Of a stretch of DNA of 39,047 nucleotides, positions 15,508-22,109 are shown one piece after another. A program made the translations under genes and the position numbers. How positions within the stretch are numbered: the stretch's first letter is position 1; each line of letters opens with the position of its first letter. The stretch comes from a virus, in the IMG/VR virus record IMGVR_UViG_3300026142_000011, positions 1 to 39,047 of that record; one strand, 5' to 3'. A model generated the notes under the pieces. That model was given only the letters and a program-made list of their open reading frames with translations. It had not been told where the DNA came from and made no database searches.

Positions 15508-15701
15508 GTACCTGTGATTGAGCAGCTGCTCTGTAGTGTCTTAGTCAGAGCGCCTCTTCAGCCCATTAGGGGGTGTGGAACAGAGCCTGGATTTGAACCT
15601 TTCGGTATGAGAACCAGGTTGTCAGGGCTATTGCGACTGTAGTTTTAGATCCAGGGAGTCAATCGGATCAGAACAGGTACATTAGTGACCTGGAAAAGGT
15701 C
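15508..15701 (-). ncRNA. Predicted multibranched structured RNA (15.5-15.7 kb)
   Basis: No ORF, but a closing stem of 8 perfect pairs, 15508-15515 with 15673-15680. Inside are GATCC/GGATC (15648-15652, 15665-15669) and CCTGG/CCAGG (15586-15590, 15614-15618), which encloses a symmetric internal loop and ACC-GAAA-GGT, a GNRA hairpin only on the minus strand. A 7-bp stem GCTCTGT/ACAGAGC (15528-15534, 15580-15586) also forms. A leading hairpin GACCT/AGGTC sits at 15687-15701, where transcription is expected to begin. A CAT-containing loop and a GGTTCAAATCC motif made me test for tRNA, but no acceptor stem fits. Confidence 0.55.
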
Positions 15702-15707
15702 AATTTA

Positions 15708-15758
15708 AGCGTATACGTAAGGAAAGCACTTGTCAAAAGTGTGATATTATCTTATAAA
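15708..15758. promoter_or_regulatory. Back-to-back promoters with overlapping -35 boxes
   Basis: Plus: TTGTCA (15730-15735), 17-nt spacer, TATAAA (15753-15758), start near 15765. Minus: TTGACA (15736-15731) with a -10 of either TACGCT (15713-15708, 17-nt spacer) or TATACG (15715-15710, 15-nt spacer), start near 15701. The two -35 hexamers share five bases, so one polymerase should exclude the other and the two RNAs may be expressed in competition. Confidence 0.55.
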
Positions 15759-15764
15759 TAGTAG

Positions 15765-15837
15765 TGAACAGATCTGCGAGGTGAACCTGGAAAGCAAAAA
15801 AGACCCTAGCCACTCGGCCATCATGGGTCTTTTTTGT
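15765..15837 (+). ncRNA. Predicted short RNA of ~73 nt with ACUC hairpin
   Basis: A strong-looking promoter is followed after only ~70 bases by an intrinsic terminator, and no ORF fits between. The 3' end is AGACCC (801-806 of 15,xxx), UA, then the inner hairpin GCC-ACUC-GGC (15809-15818), six bases, GGGTCT (15825-15830) and a U-run. The same architecture occurs in the 36.3-kb RNA. Could be a regulatory sRNA or a decoy; function unknown. Confidence 0.5.
15796..15835. terminator. Bidirectional intrinsic terminator
   Basis: AAAAAAGACCC (15796-15806) pairs with GGGTCTTTTTT (15825-15835). It ends the short plus-strand RNA and, read the other way, terminates minus-strand transcription after the basic repeat gene at 15856. 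Confidence 0.85.
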
Positions 15838-15855
15838 GTAATACTGCCAGAAGAA

Positions 15856-16410
15856 TTAGTAGCCGAGCCTCTTAAGACGGGCTGTGGTCATGGGAGCTGA
15901 TTTCTTGGCATTTGGACCGTAAGGAGCTGAGGTGTTGCGGACAGGAACCGATACGTCGTGGGGAGCCTTAGCGGTGTGAGCTTTTCCTGCTTTAGCATCC
16001 GAGGCCTTTCCTTTGCCAACTGTACCTTTGGTATTGCGGTGAGGGATAGCGAAGAGTTTAGAAGTAACCCCGTTGTTCTTCATGGTACGCACTGCCTTAC
16101 CAGGAGTAGGATTAGCCTTGGTAGCGATAGGATTGCCGATCGTCCTTTTGGCCGCCACTAACTTACGACCAGACTTTCCTTTAGTAGTCTCTGACTCAGC
16201 ATGAGCTACTGAAAAGGTAGGATTTACCCGAGTCTTAGAAACCGGTCCTTTAGGAGTTGGTTTCTTGGCACTGAAAGTCGGGTTGACTTGAGTAGAGCTA
16301 GCAGGTTTAGCTACAGGAGCCTTCTTAAGGCTAAAGGTAGGGTTAACCTCTTTGCTACTCCCACTTATCGACCCCATCCCCGCGTATACTTTAGATTTCT
16401 TTCCAGCCAT
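15856..16410 (-). CDS. Highly basic repeat protein (VNPTFS repeats)
   Basis: 184 aa, rich in Lys, Ala, Thr and Pro with almost no acidic residues. Three copies of a (E/Q/R)VNPTFS unit lie at residues ~21, ~41 and ~61, with a degenerate fourth (KANPTPGK) near 98. The repeats are separated by Lys/Pro linkers. Likely disordered and able to bind DNA or another virion protein; a packaged condensing protein is possible. Last gene of the upstream structural unit before a terminator. No family recognised. Confidence 0.7.
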   Translation of the reverse strand: MAGKKSKVYAGMGSISGSSKEVNPTFSLKKAPVAKPASSTQVNPTFSAKKPTPKGPVSKTRVNPTFSVAHAESETTKGKSGRKLVAAKRTIGNPIATKANPTPGKAVRTMKNNGVTSKLFAIPHRNTKGTVGKGKASDAKAGKAHTAKAPHDVSVPVRNTSAPYGPNAKKSAPMTTARLKRLGY

Positions 16411-16469
16411 AGTTGTTCGTTAATGAATAGTACTTTCAGTATATATAAGTGACCTAACAGAGCAAGAGA

Positions 16470-17162
16470 CTAATTCATCCCAACCAATAAGTCACATCCG
16501 GCTTTAGCAGTTGCTGTTCCTGTTCCAGCATAACTTCCCTGAACCTTATAGGTGTGACTCCCTGAACTCGGTGTTTTGGTGTACCAGAATGACCAGGCAG
16601 TATTCAGACCGGAAGAAGCAATGTTTTGGGTGAACTGTTTAATTGATGATCCATCTTCCAGGATTGCTATCGTGAATGGTCCCGTGCCCGTACTTTGTAC
16701 TTGTATCATGACATCAAATCGAGTACGCCTCCCTCCGGTTGGTACGGTGACTGAGGTACTCGTTCCTCCAAGGTCAGCTAGAGAACCGGTCAACACCTGG
16801 TCTCCAGAGATTGGGTTTTCTCCAAGGGTTATAGCAGTAGTCGCCCATCCACTGCCATCAACTAAGGCTGAATAGTGTTGAGGAACAAAGATCGAAGCGA
16901 CCTTGGCTCCTGCTGTATGGTTGGTGGTTCCTGCCGCTCCTCCTGATAATCCTCGTACAATACTGGTGAATGCTGTTCCTGCAACTGAAGCAGAAATGAT
17001 TTCAGCGGTTCCTGGAATATCGTAATCTACGACATAGAGTTGGGTACCACTCGGGGTGCCAAAGTTTCCTGAAGTAACCGTCATCGAAGTAGCACCTGAT
17101 AACAGGCTACTAGATACGGCAATCGTGTCAGTGGCTTGAAAAAGGAGCGTATAGGAAGACAT
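16470..17162 (-). CDS. Beta-rich virion protein (tail/decoration)
   Basis: 230 aa, rich in Ser, Thr and Gly. The N-terminal ~75 residues (SSLLSGATSMTVTSGNFGTP, VDYDIPGTAEIISASV, FTSIVRGLSGGAAG) have the pattern of small beta domains at the start of many phage tail proteins. The rest looks like a jelly-roll C-terminal domain (IAILEDGSSIKQFTQNI). Encoded directly after the tail propeller gene. Probably a tail accessory or fibre protein. Confidence 0.65.
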   Translation of the reverse strand: MSSYTLLFQATDTIAVSSSLLSGATSMTVTSGNFGTPSGTQLYVVDYDIPGTAEIISASVAGTAFTSIVRGLSGGAAGTTNHTAGAKVASIFVPQHYSALVDGSGWATTAITLGENPISGDQVLTGSLADLGGTSTSVTVPTGGRRTRFDVMIQVQSTGTGPFTIAILEDGSSIKQFTQNIASSGLNTAWSFWYTKTPSSGSHTYKVQGSYAGTGTATAKAGCDLLVGMN

Positions 17163-17170
17163 GGCTAAAG

Positions 17171-18805
17171 TTAGGTTTCAAAGATACTGCCTGGGAGGAA
17201 ATAAATTACCGCTGAGTCAATCTTAAACTGCTCTGAGACATTATTATTGACGATCTTTATGGAGACCCGCTTACAGGCGCTGAAACCACAGTCAATCCGG
17301 AATGAGCTATTAGTAGAAGTAGAGGCGGTACTACTCACGAATTCCATCCCTATTGGGAAGGTACCGATGACCTTTGAGCCAACTCCAGAAGTAGCAGTGG
17401 CACTAGAGCCAATCTGAATACTGTCGGTTGCAATGAGGGTTGACTCATCAGCATAAACATAATAGGTAATTCTTCCCACCAGAAGCGCGTAAAACACATC
17501 AATGAAACCAATTCTCTTAACGATTCCAGGGATTCCGCAATCAAAACTTTTCGTCTCAAAATAGGAACTAATTGCCCCCCCATTAATATTGGTTCCAGTC
17601 TCTATCTGATAGACATAAGAATCTGAAGGGTTGGAAGATCCTGCAAGTAAACGCCTGGTTCCCGTGTTGTCAATGTACTCTAAGAAGCAGGAAGCATTAA
17701 TTCCAATAATCGGAGTGGAGTAGGCGTTAATGCGGTTATCATACTTAACAATCCGGTCGTTATAGGTTCCAACCTGGTAGGCAATAAGCACTTTCTCGTT
17801 AAAGGGAGCAGCCGCTACTTTTGATTTTCCTGCTGAAGCAATGGAGTTAAGGTCAGACTTAATGCGACCGGATTGAATACTTTGGCGAGGAGATTGGTAG
17901 GTTGCTACCTCACCATAGGAGTAATACCCATCGTAGTTATAGAACCACTGGTCATTAAGGTTCTTAATAATCGAGCGTCCGGCTGTCGAGTTTCCTCTCC
18001 TTGATACCTGCTGAATGGTGTGGGAGATCGAACCATCTGCATTAGCAGTAGCAACAGCCCCTACCTGCCAGGTGCCGTGCCGCTTGGTGTAGAGATAGAG
18101 GTAATTACCATCTGGGAAGATGGAGGTAATCTCAACGCCACTTCCTGGCTGCAAGATAAAGAATCCAGCATTCAGTTTGGGACTGGCTGAAAGGTCGGTA
18201 TCAAACATATGGGCATCATCAAATCCGGTCAATACCGAGGTAGAACCAGCCCCTCCACTATTTGAGTTGGTAACGATATAAGGGTTTGAGTAGTAAATAC
18301 GATCGGGATAGGTCGTATTCGTCATGTAGATCCGCTGGTTATAAAAGGTTGGAAATCGTCCTACATTAGTATTGGCGGTGATCTCTACAATGGTCGAGGC
18401 ATTAGCGGTATAGCAGAGGTTTTCGGTGCCATTCGCCCCGTACAGGTTAGAGAGAGCTTCGGTAAAGTCAGTATCCAGATCAGCCGTAAAGGTCTTTCCT
18501 CCAAGGGCGGTAGCGGTTCCTGCTACTCCATCAATCTTAAACCAGCGGTTGTTACTGGCGGCAATCACCACGTTGAAGGAAGGGTTCTGCAGCAGTCCCA
18601 TTCCAGTAATTGCGTGTCCACTTGCTAACTCTCCTCCATAGCGAGCACTCCCTGGACTCTTGGTCATGGAACCGTTGTCGTCAAGCTCCGTGTTATTCCC
18701 TAAAGGAATTTCATTGTCCTGGATATTGTTTTTGCTTGCGGCATAGGAATTATAGCCACCACGAAAATCCTTGACAGGGTAGGGGATGAGTACGCTATCA
18801 GGCAT
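17171..18805 (-). CDS. Tail nozzle / packaged-DNA stabilisation-like beta-propeller protein
   Basis: 544 aa. The N-terminus (VKDFRGGYNSYAASKNN, later NGSMTKSPGSARYGG) has the F-x-G-G-N and K-x-P-G-x-x-R-x-G pattern I associate with podovirus tail hub proteins. These resemble P22 gp10 or T7 gp12. Repeated beta blades follow, and the C-terminal third is a beta domain. It starts in a one-base TAATG overlap with the adaptor gene, which fits assembly order: adaptor, then hub. The family is inferred from pattern and position. Confidence 0.7.
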   Translation of the reverse strand: MPDSVLIPYPVKDFRGGYNSYAASKNNIQDNEIPLGNNTELDDNGSMTKSPGSARYGGELASGHAITGMGLLQNPSFNVVIAASNNRWFKIDGVAGTATALGGKTFTADLDTDFTEALSNLYGANGTENLCYTANASTIVEITANTNVGRFPTFYNQRIYMTNTTYPDRIYYSNPYIVTNSNSGGAGSTSVLTGFDDAHMFDTDLSASPKLNAGFFILQPGSGVEITSIFPDGNYLYLYTKRHGTWQVGAVATANADGSISHTIQQVSRRGNSTAGRSIIKNLNDQWFYNYDGYYSYGEVATYQSPRQSIQSGRIKSDLNSIASAGKSKVAAAPFNEKVLIAYQVGTYNDRIVKYDNRINAYSTPIIGINASCFLEYIDNTGTRRLLAGSSNPSDSYVYQIETGTNINGGAISSYFETKSFDCGIPGIVKRIGFIDVFYALLVGRITYYVYADESTLIATDSIQIGSSATATSGVGSKVIGTFPIGMEFVSSTASTSTNSSFRIDCGFSACKRVSIKIVNNNVSEQFKIDSAVIYFLPGSIFET

Positions 18806-19455
18806 TACTGCTTGCTAATATAGCCCCGAATAATATAGGGACGCACCGGTCGGAAGAAGCGAACGGGTACGGTTGCCTCATCTTCGGTCATATCCTGTTT
18901 AACCTTGGCTAAGTATTCAGTCTCGAATTCGTTGTATTTTTGCTTGTCACGCTCTTTAGAAAGCCACCAGTAGCCAATAGCCAGCAGGGCAATAGCCGTA
19001 ATATCAGGGGCTGGTTCTACGGTGGTATCTTGACTACCATCAGTTGCCGTATAGTCAGCTGGAAGCGTCGTATACTGCATCGTAAGGCTCGTAATCTCTG
19101 GGTGATTGGTCTTGATGCGCTTACTACTTTTATCTACCGCATAGACGTACTGATCGGTTAGATACGACTGAATAGATCCCCAATCAACCTTATTAAAGGC
19201 GTACTTAATGTTTCCGGAATAAAAATAAATATCAGAAGGGTCAAACTTCTGATTCATATCGGTCGGTAGCGTAGCAATACCCGCTGTGAAAGCTAAGGTG
19301 TAATCATTGACTCCTAAGTAGTACCACGAGGTTTCACTGTAGTAACGACGGCGTGCCCGATTAATACAGGTCTCACGTTTAGATACGTAGGTAGCAGCAT
19401 CAAGGCCTCCAAGCTGGCTCGTGACATCGGTTTTTAGATCAAGAAAAGTGCTCAA
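18805..19455 (-). CDS. Head-to-tail adaptor protein
   Basis: 216 aa starting with TTG (complement 19453-19455); no in-frame ATG lies near the start. The N-terminus (DVTSQLGGLDAATYVSKR, then INRARRRYYSETSWYYL) is the helical start common to gp4/gp11-like podovirus adaptors. These bind below the portal and seal the head. The C-terminal helices include WWLSKERDKQKYNEFE. Position next to the tail hub supports the call. Confidence 0.75.
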   Translation of the reverse strand: MSTFLDLKTDVTSQLGGLDAATYVSKRETCINRARRRYYSETSWYYLGVNDYTLAFTAGIATLPTDMNQKFDPSDIYFYSGNIKYAFNKVDWGSIQSYLTDQYVYAVDKSSKRIKTNHPEITSLTMQYTTLPADYTATDGSQDTTVEPAPDITAIALLAIGYWWLSKERDKQKYNEFETEYLAKVKQDMTEDEATVPVRFFRPVRPYIIRGYISKQ

Positions 19456-19559
19456 GAGAGTTCGCTAAGGATAAGCAAGCATCTACTTGGTATGATAACG
19501 CTTCGCATCCTCCCTTAGCAAGGATTCCTCCAGGAACTGGATTTTAAGACAAGAAATTG

Positions 19560-19582
19560 ATATTTTCAATATATGAAAATAT
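19560..19582. repeat. Inverted repeat across an HNH start codon
   Basis: ATATTTTCA (19560-19568) and TGAAAATAT (19574-19582) form a 9-bp AT-rich stem with a 5-nt loop. The ATG of the HNH gene lies at 19573 inside it, so translation could be masked. GGAGGA follows at 19585-19590, after this ATG, which makes the true start uncertain. Confidence 0.5.
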
Positions 19583-19995
19583 ATGGAGGAATATGTAAAA
19601 TTGAAGGGTGCCCCAATAAACATTTTTGTAAAGGATTCTGCCTTAGACATCATAATAAACGAGTCCGTACAGGAAACCCTCTTACTCCTGACAAAATAAG
19701 AAAATCTGGTGAAGGAACAATATGTAAACTATGGGGATATAAACTTATAACTATCAATGGTAAACAAGTAAGAGAGCATCGGTATATTATGGAAAAGCAT
19801 CTTGGCCGAAAACTAAAACCTTTTCCTCAAGAGATTGTCCACCACATCAACGGCAATAAACTCGATAATCGAATAGAAAACCTTCAAGTATTATACTCCG
19901 GAGATCATGCAAGGATGCATACTAAAGGTAAACCTCGGGGTTTTGCTTCAGCTCGTAAGCTTTCTGGTCTTCCTCCAGAAGTTTTGATTTATTGA
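19573..19995 (+). CDS. HNH homing-type endonuclease inserted against the operon
   Basis: 140 aa on the plus strand within a minus-strand structural operon. An N-terminal zinc knuckle ([20 protein letters not shown]) is followed by the HNH_3 core: [29 protein letters not shown] and DHARMH. Its last 74 bases overlap the 3' end of the convergent glycosyltransferase gene. Thirty bases at 19843-19872 are identical to 36850-36879 in another HNH gene. Probably a selfish insertion between the adaptor and the glycosylation genes. Confidence 0.88.
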   Translation: MKIYGGICKIEGCPNKHFCKGFCLRHHNKRVRTGNPLTPDKIRKSGEGTICKLWGYKLITINGKQVREHRYIMEKHLGRKLKPFPQEIVHHINGNKLDNRIENLQVLYSGDHARMHTKGKPRGFASARKLSGLPPEVLIY

Positions 19996-20545
19996 GTAAT
20001 TTAAAAGTAGAGCTCTCTGGATGCTCCAATACGATGTCTTCCCACTTAATAATGGTAACTCCCCGGGCTTTTGCCCGCTCATAATAGTCAAGATCCGAGA
20101 AGAAGTTTTTATAGGTCTCATTGAGTGGACCCAACAGCTCATATGCTGATCGTGTAATGCCCCAACACGCCCCAAACCGGTCATCATTACTAGAAGCGGT
20201 ATCTGCTGGAGAGGCGATGGTGGGGGCAAGTGGATCTAAGTGGAGGAATCGATCGAGTTGCCCCGCTTGCACGGTAATATCGTCATTGAGCACGATAATA
20301 ATATCGCCAGAAGCCAGACTCATTCCTCGGTTGACGGTCGCGGTAAATCCAAGGTTCTGGGAATTAGAAGACGTAATAAGCCACTGATGATAGGGCTCAA
20401 GAGGGGAGCAGTCGTCTATTACAATAATCTCAAATTCAGGATAGTGGTCCTGTAAAGCAAAAAGGCAGTTATTAATCGGAAGGAATAGATCCGTGTCACA
20501 GTAGTAGAGAGGAATCGCGACGCTAATACGTGGGGTGCTGGACAT
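19922..20545 (-). CDS. Family 2-like glycosyltransferase
   Basis: 207 aa using the ATG at complement 20543-20545; a GTG three codons upstream is possible. GT-A features: [10 protein letters not shown] at the start, [11 protein letters not shown] (residues 40-50), [11 protein letters not shown] (64-74) and IVLNDDI with the metal-binding Asp pair at 88-89. It transfers a sugar from a nucleotide donor; the acceptor is unknown. Overlaps the previous gene by 23 bases and belongs to a cassette with a methyltransferase and a GT fusion, probably for virion protein glycosylation or host glycan change. Confidence 0.85.
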   Translation of the reverse strand: MSSTPRISVAIPLYYCDTDLFLPINNCLFALQDHYPEFEIIVIDDCSPLEPYHQWLITSSNSQNLGFTATVNRGMSLASGDIIIVLNDDITVQAGQLDRFLHLDPLAPTIASPADTASSNDDRFGACWGITRSAYELLGPLNETYKNFFSDLDYYERAKARGVTIIKWEDIVLEHPESSTFKLLNKSKLLEEDQKAYELKQNPEVYL

Positions 20546-21143
20546 AGAAGTCACTTAGGATCTTTCGCTTCTTCCCACTACTTTTAAGATATCTGCCAAC
20601 AAGAGCCTCAAAAGAATCAAGTGCATAACTTGGGTAATCTGGATCAGTACCTTCAACCTGGTATACTTCAGGTTTTAAAAAGTCAGATACACGTACTAAC
20701 CACGCCTGATCAGACATATAATGGTCATATCCATCTTTATCATGCCAAGTGTTCACTTCGGAATGAGGGGAAATGACCATTACATCAGGTTCCGATTCTA
20801 GTATAGCAATACCTGGAGTCACCCAATCTCCTCCTTGAGTAATACAATCCCCCTGGATATAACAGAGATACGAGTCAAAACCGCTAGCGAAAATAGCAGA
20901 AAGTTCTCCCGTTGCATAATGATTGGCATTATTGACCCTAAATATCGTCTGAGAAACTTCTGGATTAACCCTTATTGTCGAGATTGAGCCAAAATCAATA
21001 TCTTCAGGTACGCCATTATTTATTAAGAGAACTTGATGGGAAAAAGAATATTCTATTGCATCTCGCTTACGTTCAAAAGCCCCCGCCAGAAACTTCTTGT
21101 AATCCCCTCCCCAACATTTAGAAGCGAAGGTAACGGTGCTCAT
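20523..21143 (-). CDS. Hypothetical protein of the glycosylation cassette (GT-A-like?)
   Basis: 206 aa. The opening (VTFASKCWGGDYKKFLAG), LLINNGVPEDI around 40, and ASGFDSYLCYIQGDC where a DxD motif would lie suggest a divergent nucleotide-sugar fold. No strict DxD is present (YIQGD), so activity may be changed or lost. It begins in an ATGA overlap with the methyltransferase. The glycosyltransferase assignment is a guess from layout and neighbours. Confidence 0.6.
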   Translation of the reverse strand: MSTVTFASKCWGGDYKKFLAGAFERKRDAIEYSFSHQVLLINNGVPEDIDFGSISTIRVNPEVSQTIFRVNNANHYATGELSAIFASGFDSYLCYIQGDCITQGGDWVTPGIAILESEPDVMVISPHSEVNTWHDKDGYDHYMSDQAWLVRVSDFLKPEVYQVEGTDPDYPSYALDSFEALVGRYLKSSGKKRKILSDFYVQHPTY

Positions 21144-21649
21144 TTTTTACCTTCAGTGCCACACTGCCACATTGCTGGATAAGCAAGGCGATCATCCTTC
21201 ATACGGTCTATTTCCTGAACATCGGTGAACCTATTCCTAACGAGGATGCTCTTCTGGCGCTCTAGATCCCAAATACTTGCATGCCTTGATTCTTGTTTCC
21301 AGGAATAAAGATAGGTCTCTTCCAGTTCTGAGATGTTAAATTTTGGATCGCCTGCTAAATACCTCTCTGAGATATAGCGAAAATCAGGAGTCACAAAGCC
21401 AAATATCCCTCCAGGTTTCAGGACACGGTAACACATAGCGATCCAGTCTTCTGCTTCAGGAGTGGTTAAATGCTCCACAAAGTGACCAGCGTAGATCTCG
21501 TCAGCAGCATTTTGACCGAAATAATCCTCGAGCTCACGAGCATCTAGAATAAGATCAGCCTTGATGTGAGGACTGAGAGAGTTATCGATGTTTACCCATC
21601 CTTCAGATTGGGGTAGGGGAAGGTCACAACTGCCGATGTTCAGTTTCAT
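21140..21649 (-). CDS. SAM-dependent methyltransferase
   Basis: 169 aa. Class I Rossmann layout: LNIGSCDLPL in place of the usual glycine-rich loop, WVNIDNSLSPHIKADLILDA with the acidic SAM-ribose contact, ADEIYAGHFVEHLTTPEA, and YRVLKPGGIFGFVTPDF, the typical post-motif of small-molecule and glycan methyltransferases. Located among glycosyltransferases, so it probably methylates a sugar or the same acceptor. Overlaps both neighbours by 4 bases. Confidence 0.85.
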   Translation of the reverse strand: MKLNIGSCDLPLPQSEGWVNIDNSLSPHIKADLILDARELEDYFGQNAADEIYAGHFVEHLTTPEAEDWIAMCYRVLKPGGIFGFVTPDFRYISERYLAGDPKFNISELEETYLYSWKQESRHASIWDLERQKSILVRNRFTDVQEIDRMKDDRLAYPAMWQCGTEGKK

Positions 21650-21909
21650 ACCTTATATATAACTTTACAGTCTTTACATTTCATCAGTCCTGGTCTCATC
21701 TGATAACTATTACCATGTTGGCAGGAAGTTATGTAGTCATCAGGATTAAAATAACCCTCTTCATCATTTTCTTCAGGAGTAACAGTGTTCTCCCTGATCC
21801 AGCGACGCGTGGCATTCAACTCATCTCGAAGTCGCCAGATGTTCTGTTGGTTATTGCCAATCTCTGCAAAGTCAAAATCTTGTAACTCTTTTGGTACTTC
21901 TTCGCTCAT
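21646..21909 (-). CDS. Hypothetical 87-aa protein with Cys residues at the C-terminus
   Basis: Acidic N-terminal half with a helix (NIWRLRDELNATRRWIREN). The C-terminal part has TSCQHG and GLMKCKDCKVIYKV, a possible CxnCxxC metal site. Overlaps the neighbours on both sides by 4 bases, so it is surely translated with the cassette. No family recognised. Confidence 0.65.
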   Translation of the reverse strand: MSEEVPKELQDFDFAEIGNNQQNIWRLRDELNATRRWIRENTVTPEENDEEGYFNPDDYITSCQHGNSYQMRPGLMKCKDCKVIYKV

Positions 21910-22109
21910 ACCCGAATGTCTAGAGTAATACTAATCTTTCCTTGGGGAAGGTAGAAGTGCAGTGATTTTTTCTCGCCCCCCTCAAACAGAATTATCTCCC
22001 TAAGATCTTGTGCGAGTAGGAATACTGCCTGTTTAATTTGTTTCTCATGCGATAACTTAAGCAGCTCTACCACTTCTTCATCGCTGCGCATAGTGATTTC
22101 TTCATTCAT
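21906..22109 (-). CDS. Hypothetical 67-aa protein
   Basis: Small, mostly helical, with a beta-like C-terminus (SLHFYLPQGKISITLDI). It starts 4 bases inside the GT-fusion stop and ends 4 bases inside the next gene. No family recognised; kept because of the tight coupling. Confidence 0.6.
   Translation of the reverse strand: MNEEITMRSDEEVVELLKLSHEKQIKQAVFLLAQDLREIILFEGGEKKSLHFYLPQGKISITLDIRV

Noticed and set aside
15550-15700. tRNA-Met-like reading (CAT loop plus GGTTCAAATCC) on the minus strand
   Set aside because: The T-stem does not pair and no matching 5' acceptor strand exists; the bases fit a GNRA hairpin within a larger structure better.
15796-15835. tRNA-Ser fragment (GATGGCCGAGTGG) on the minus strand as an attachment site
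   Set aside because: No further tRNA arms follow, no integrase is present, and the bases form a terminator hairpin.
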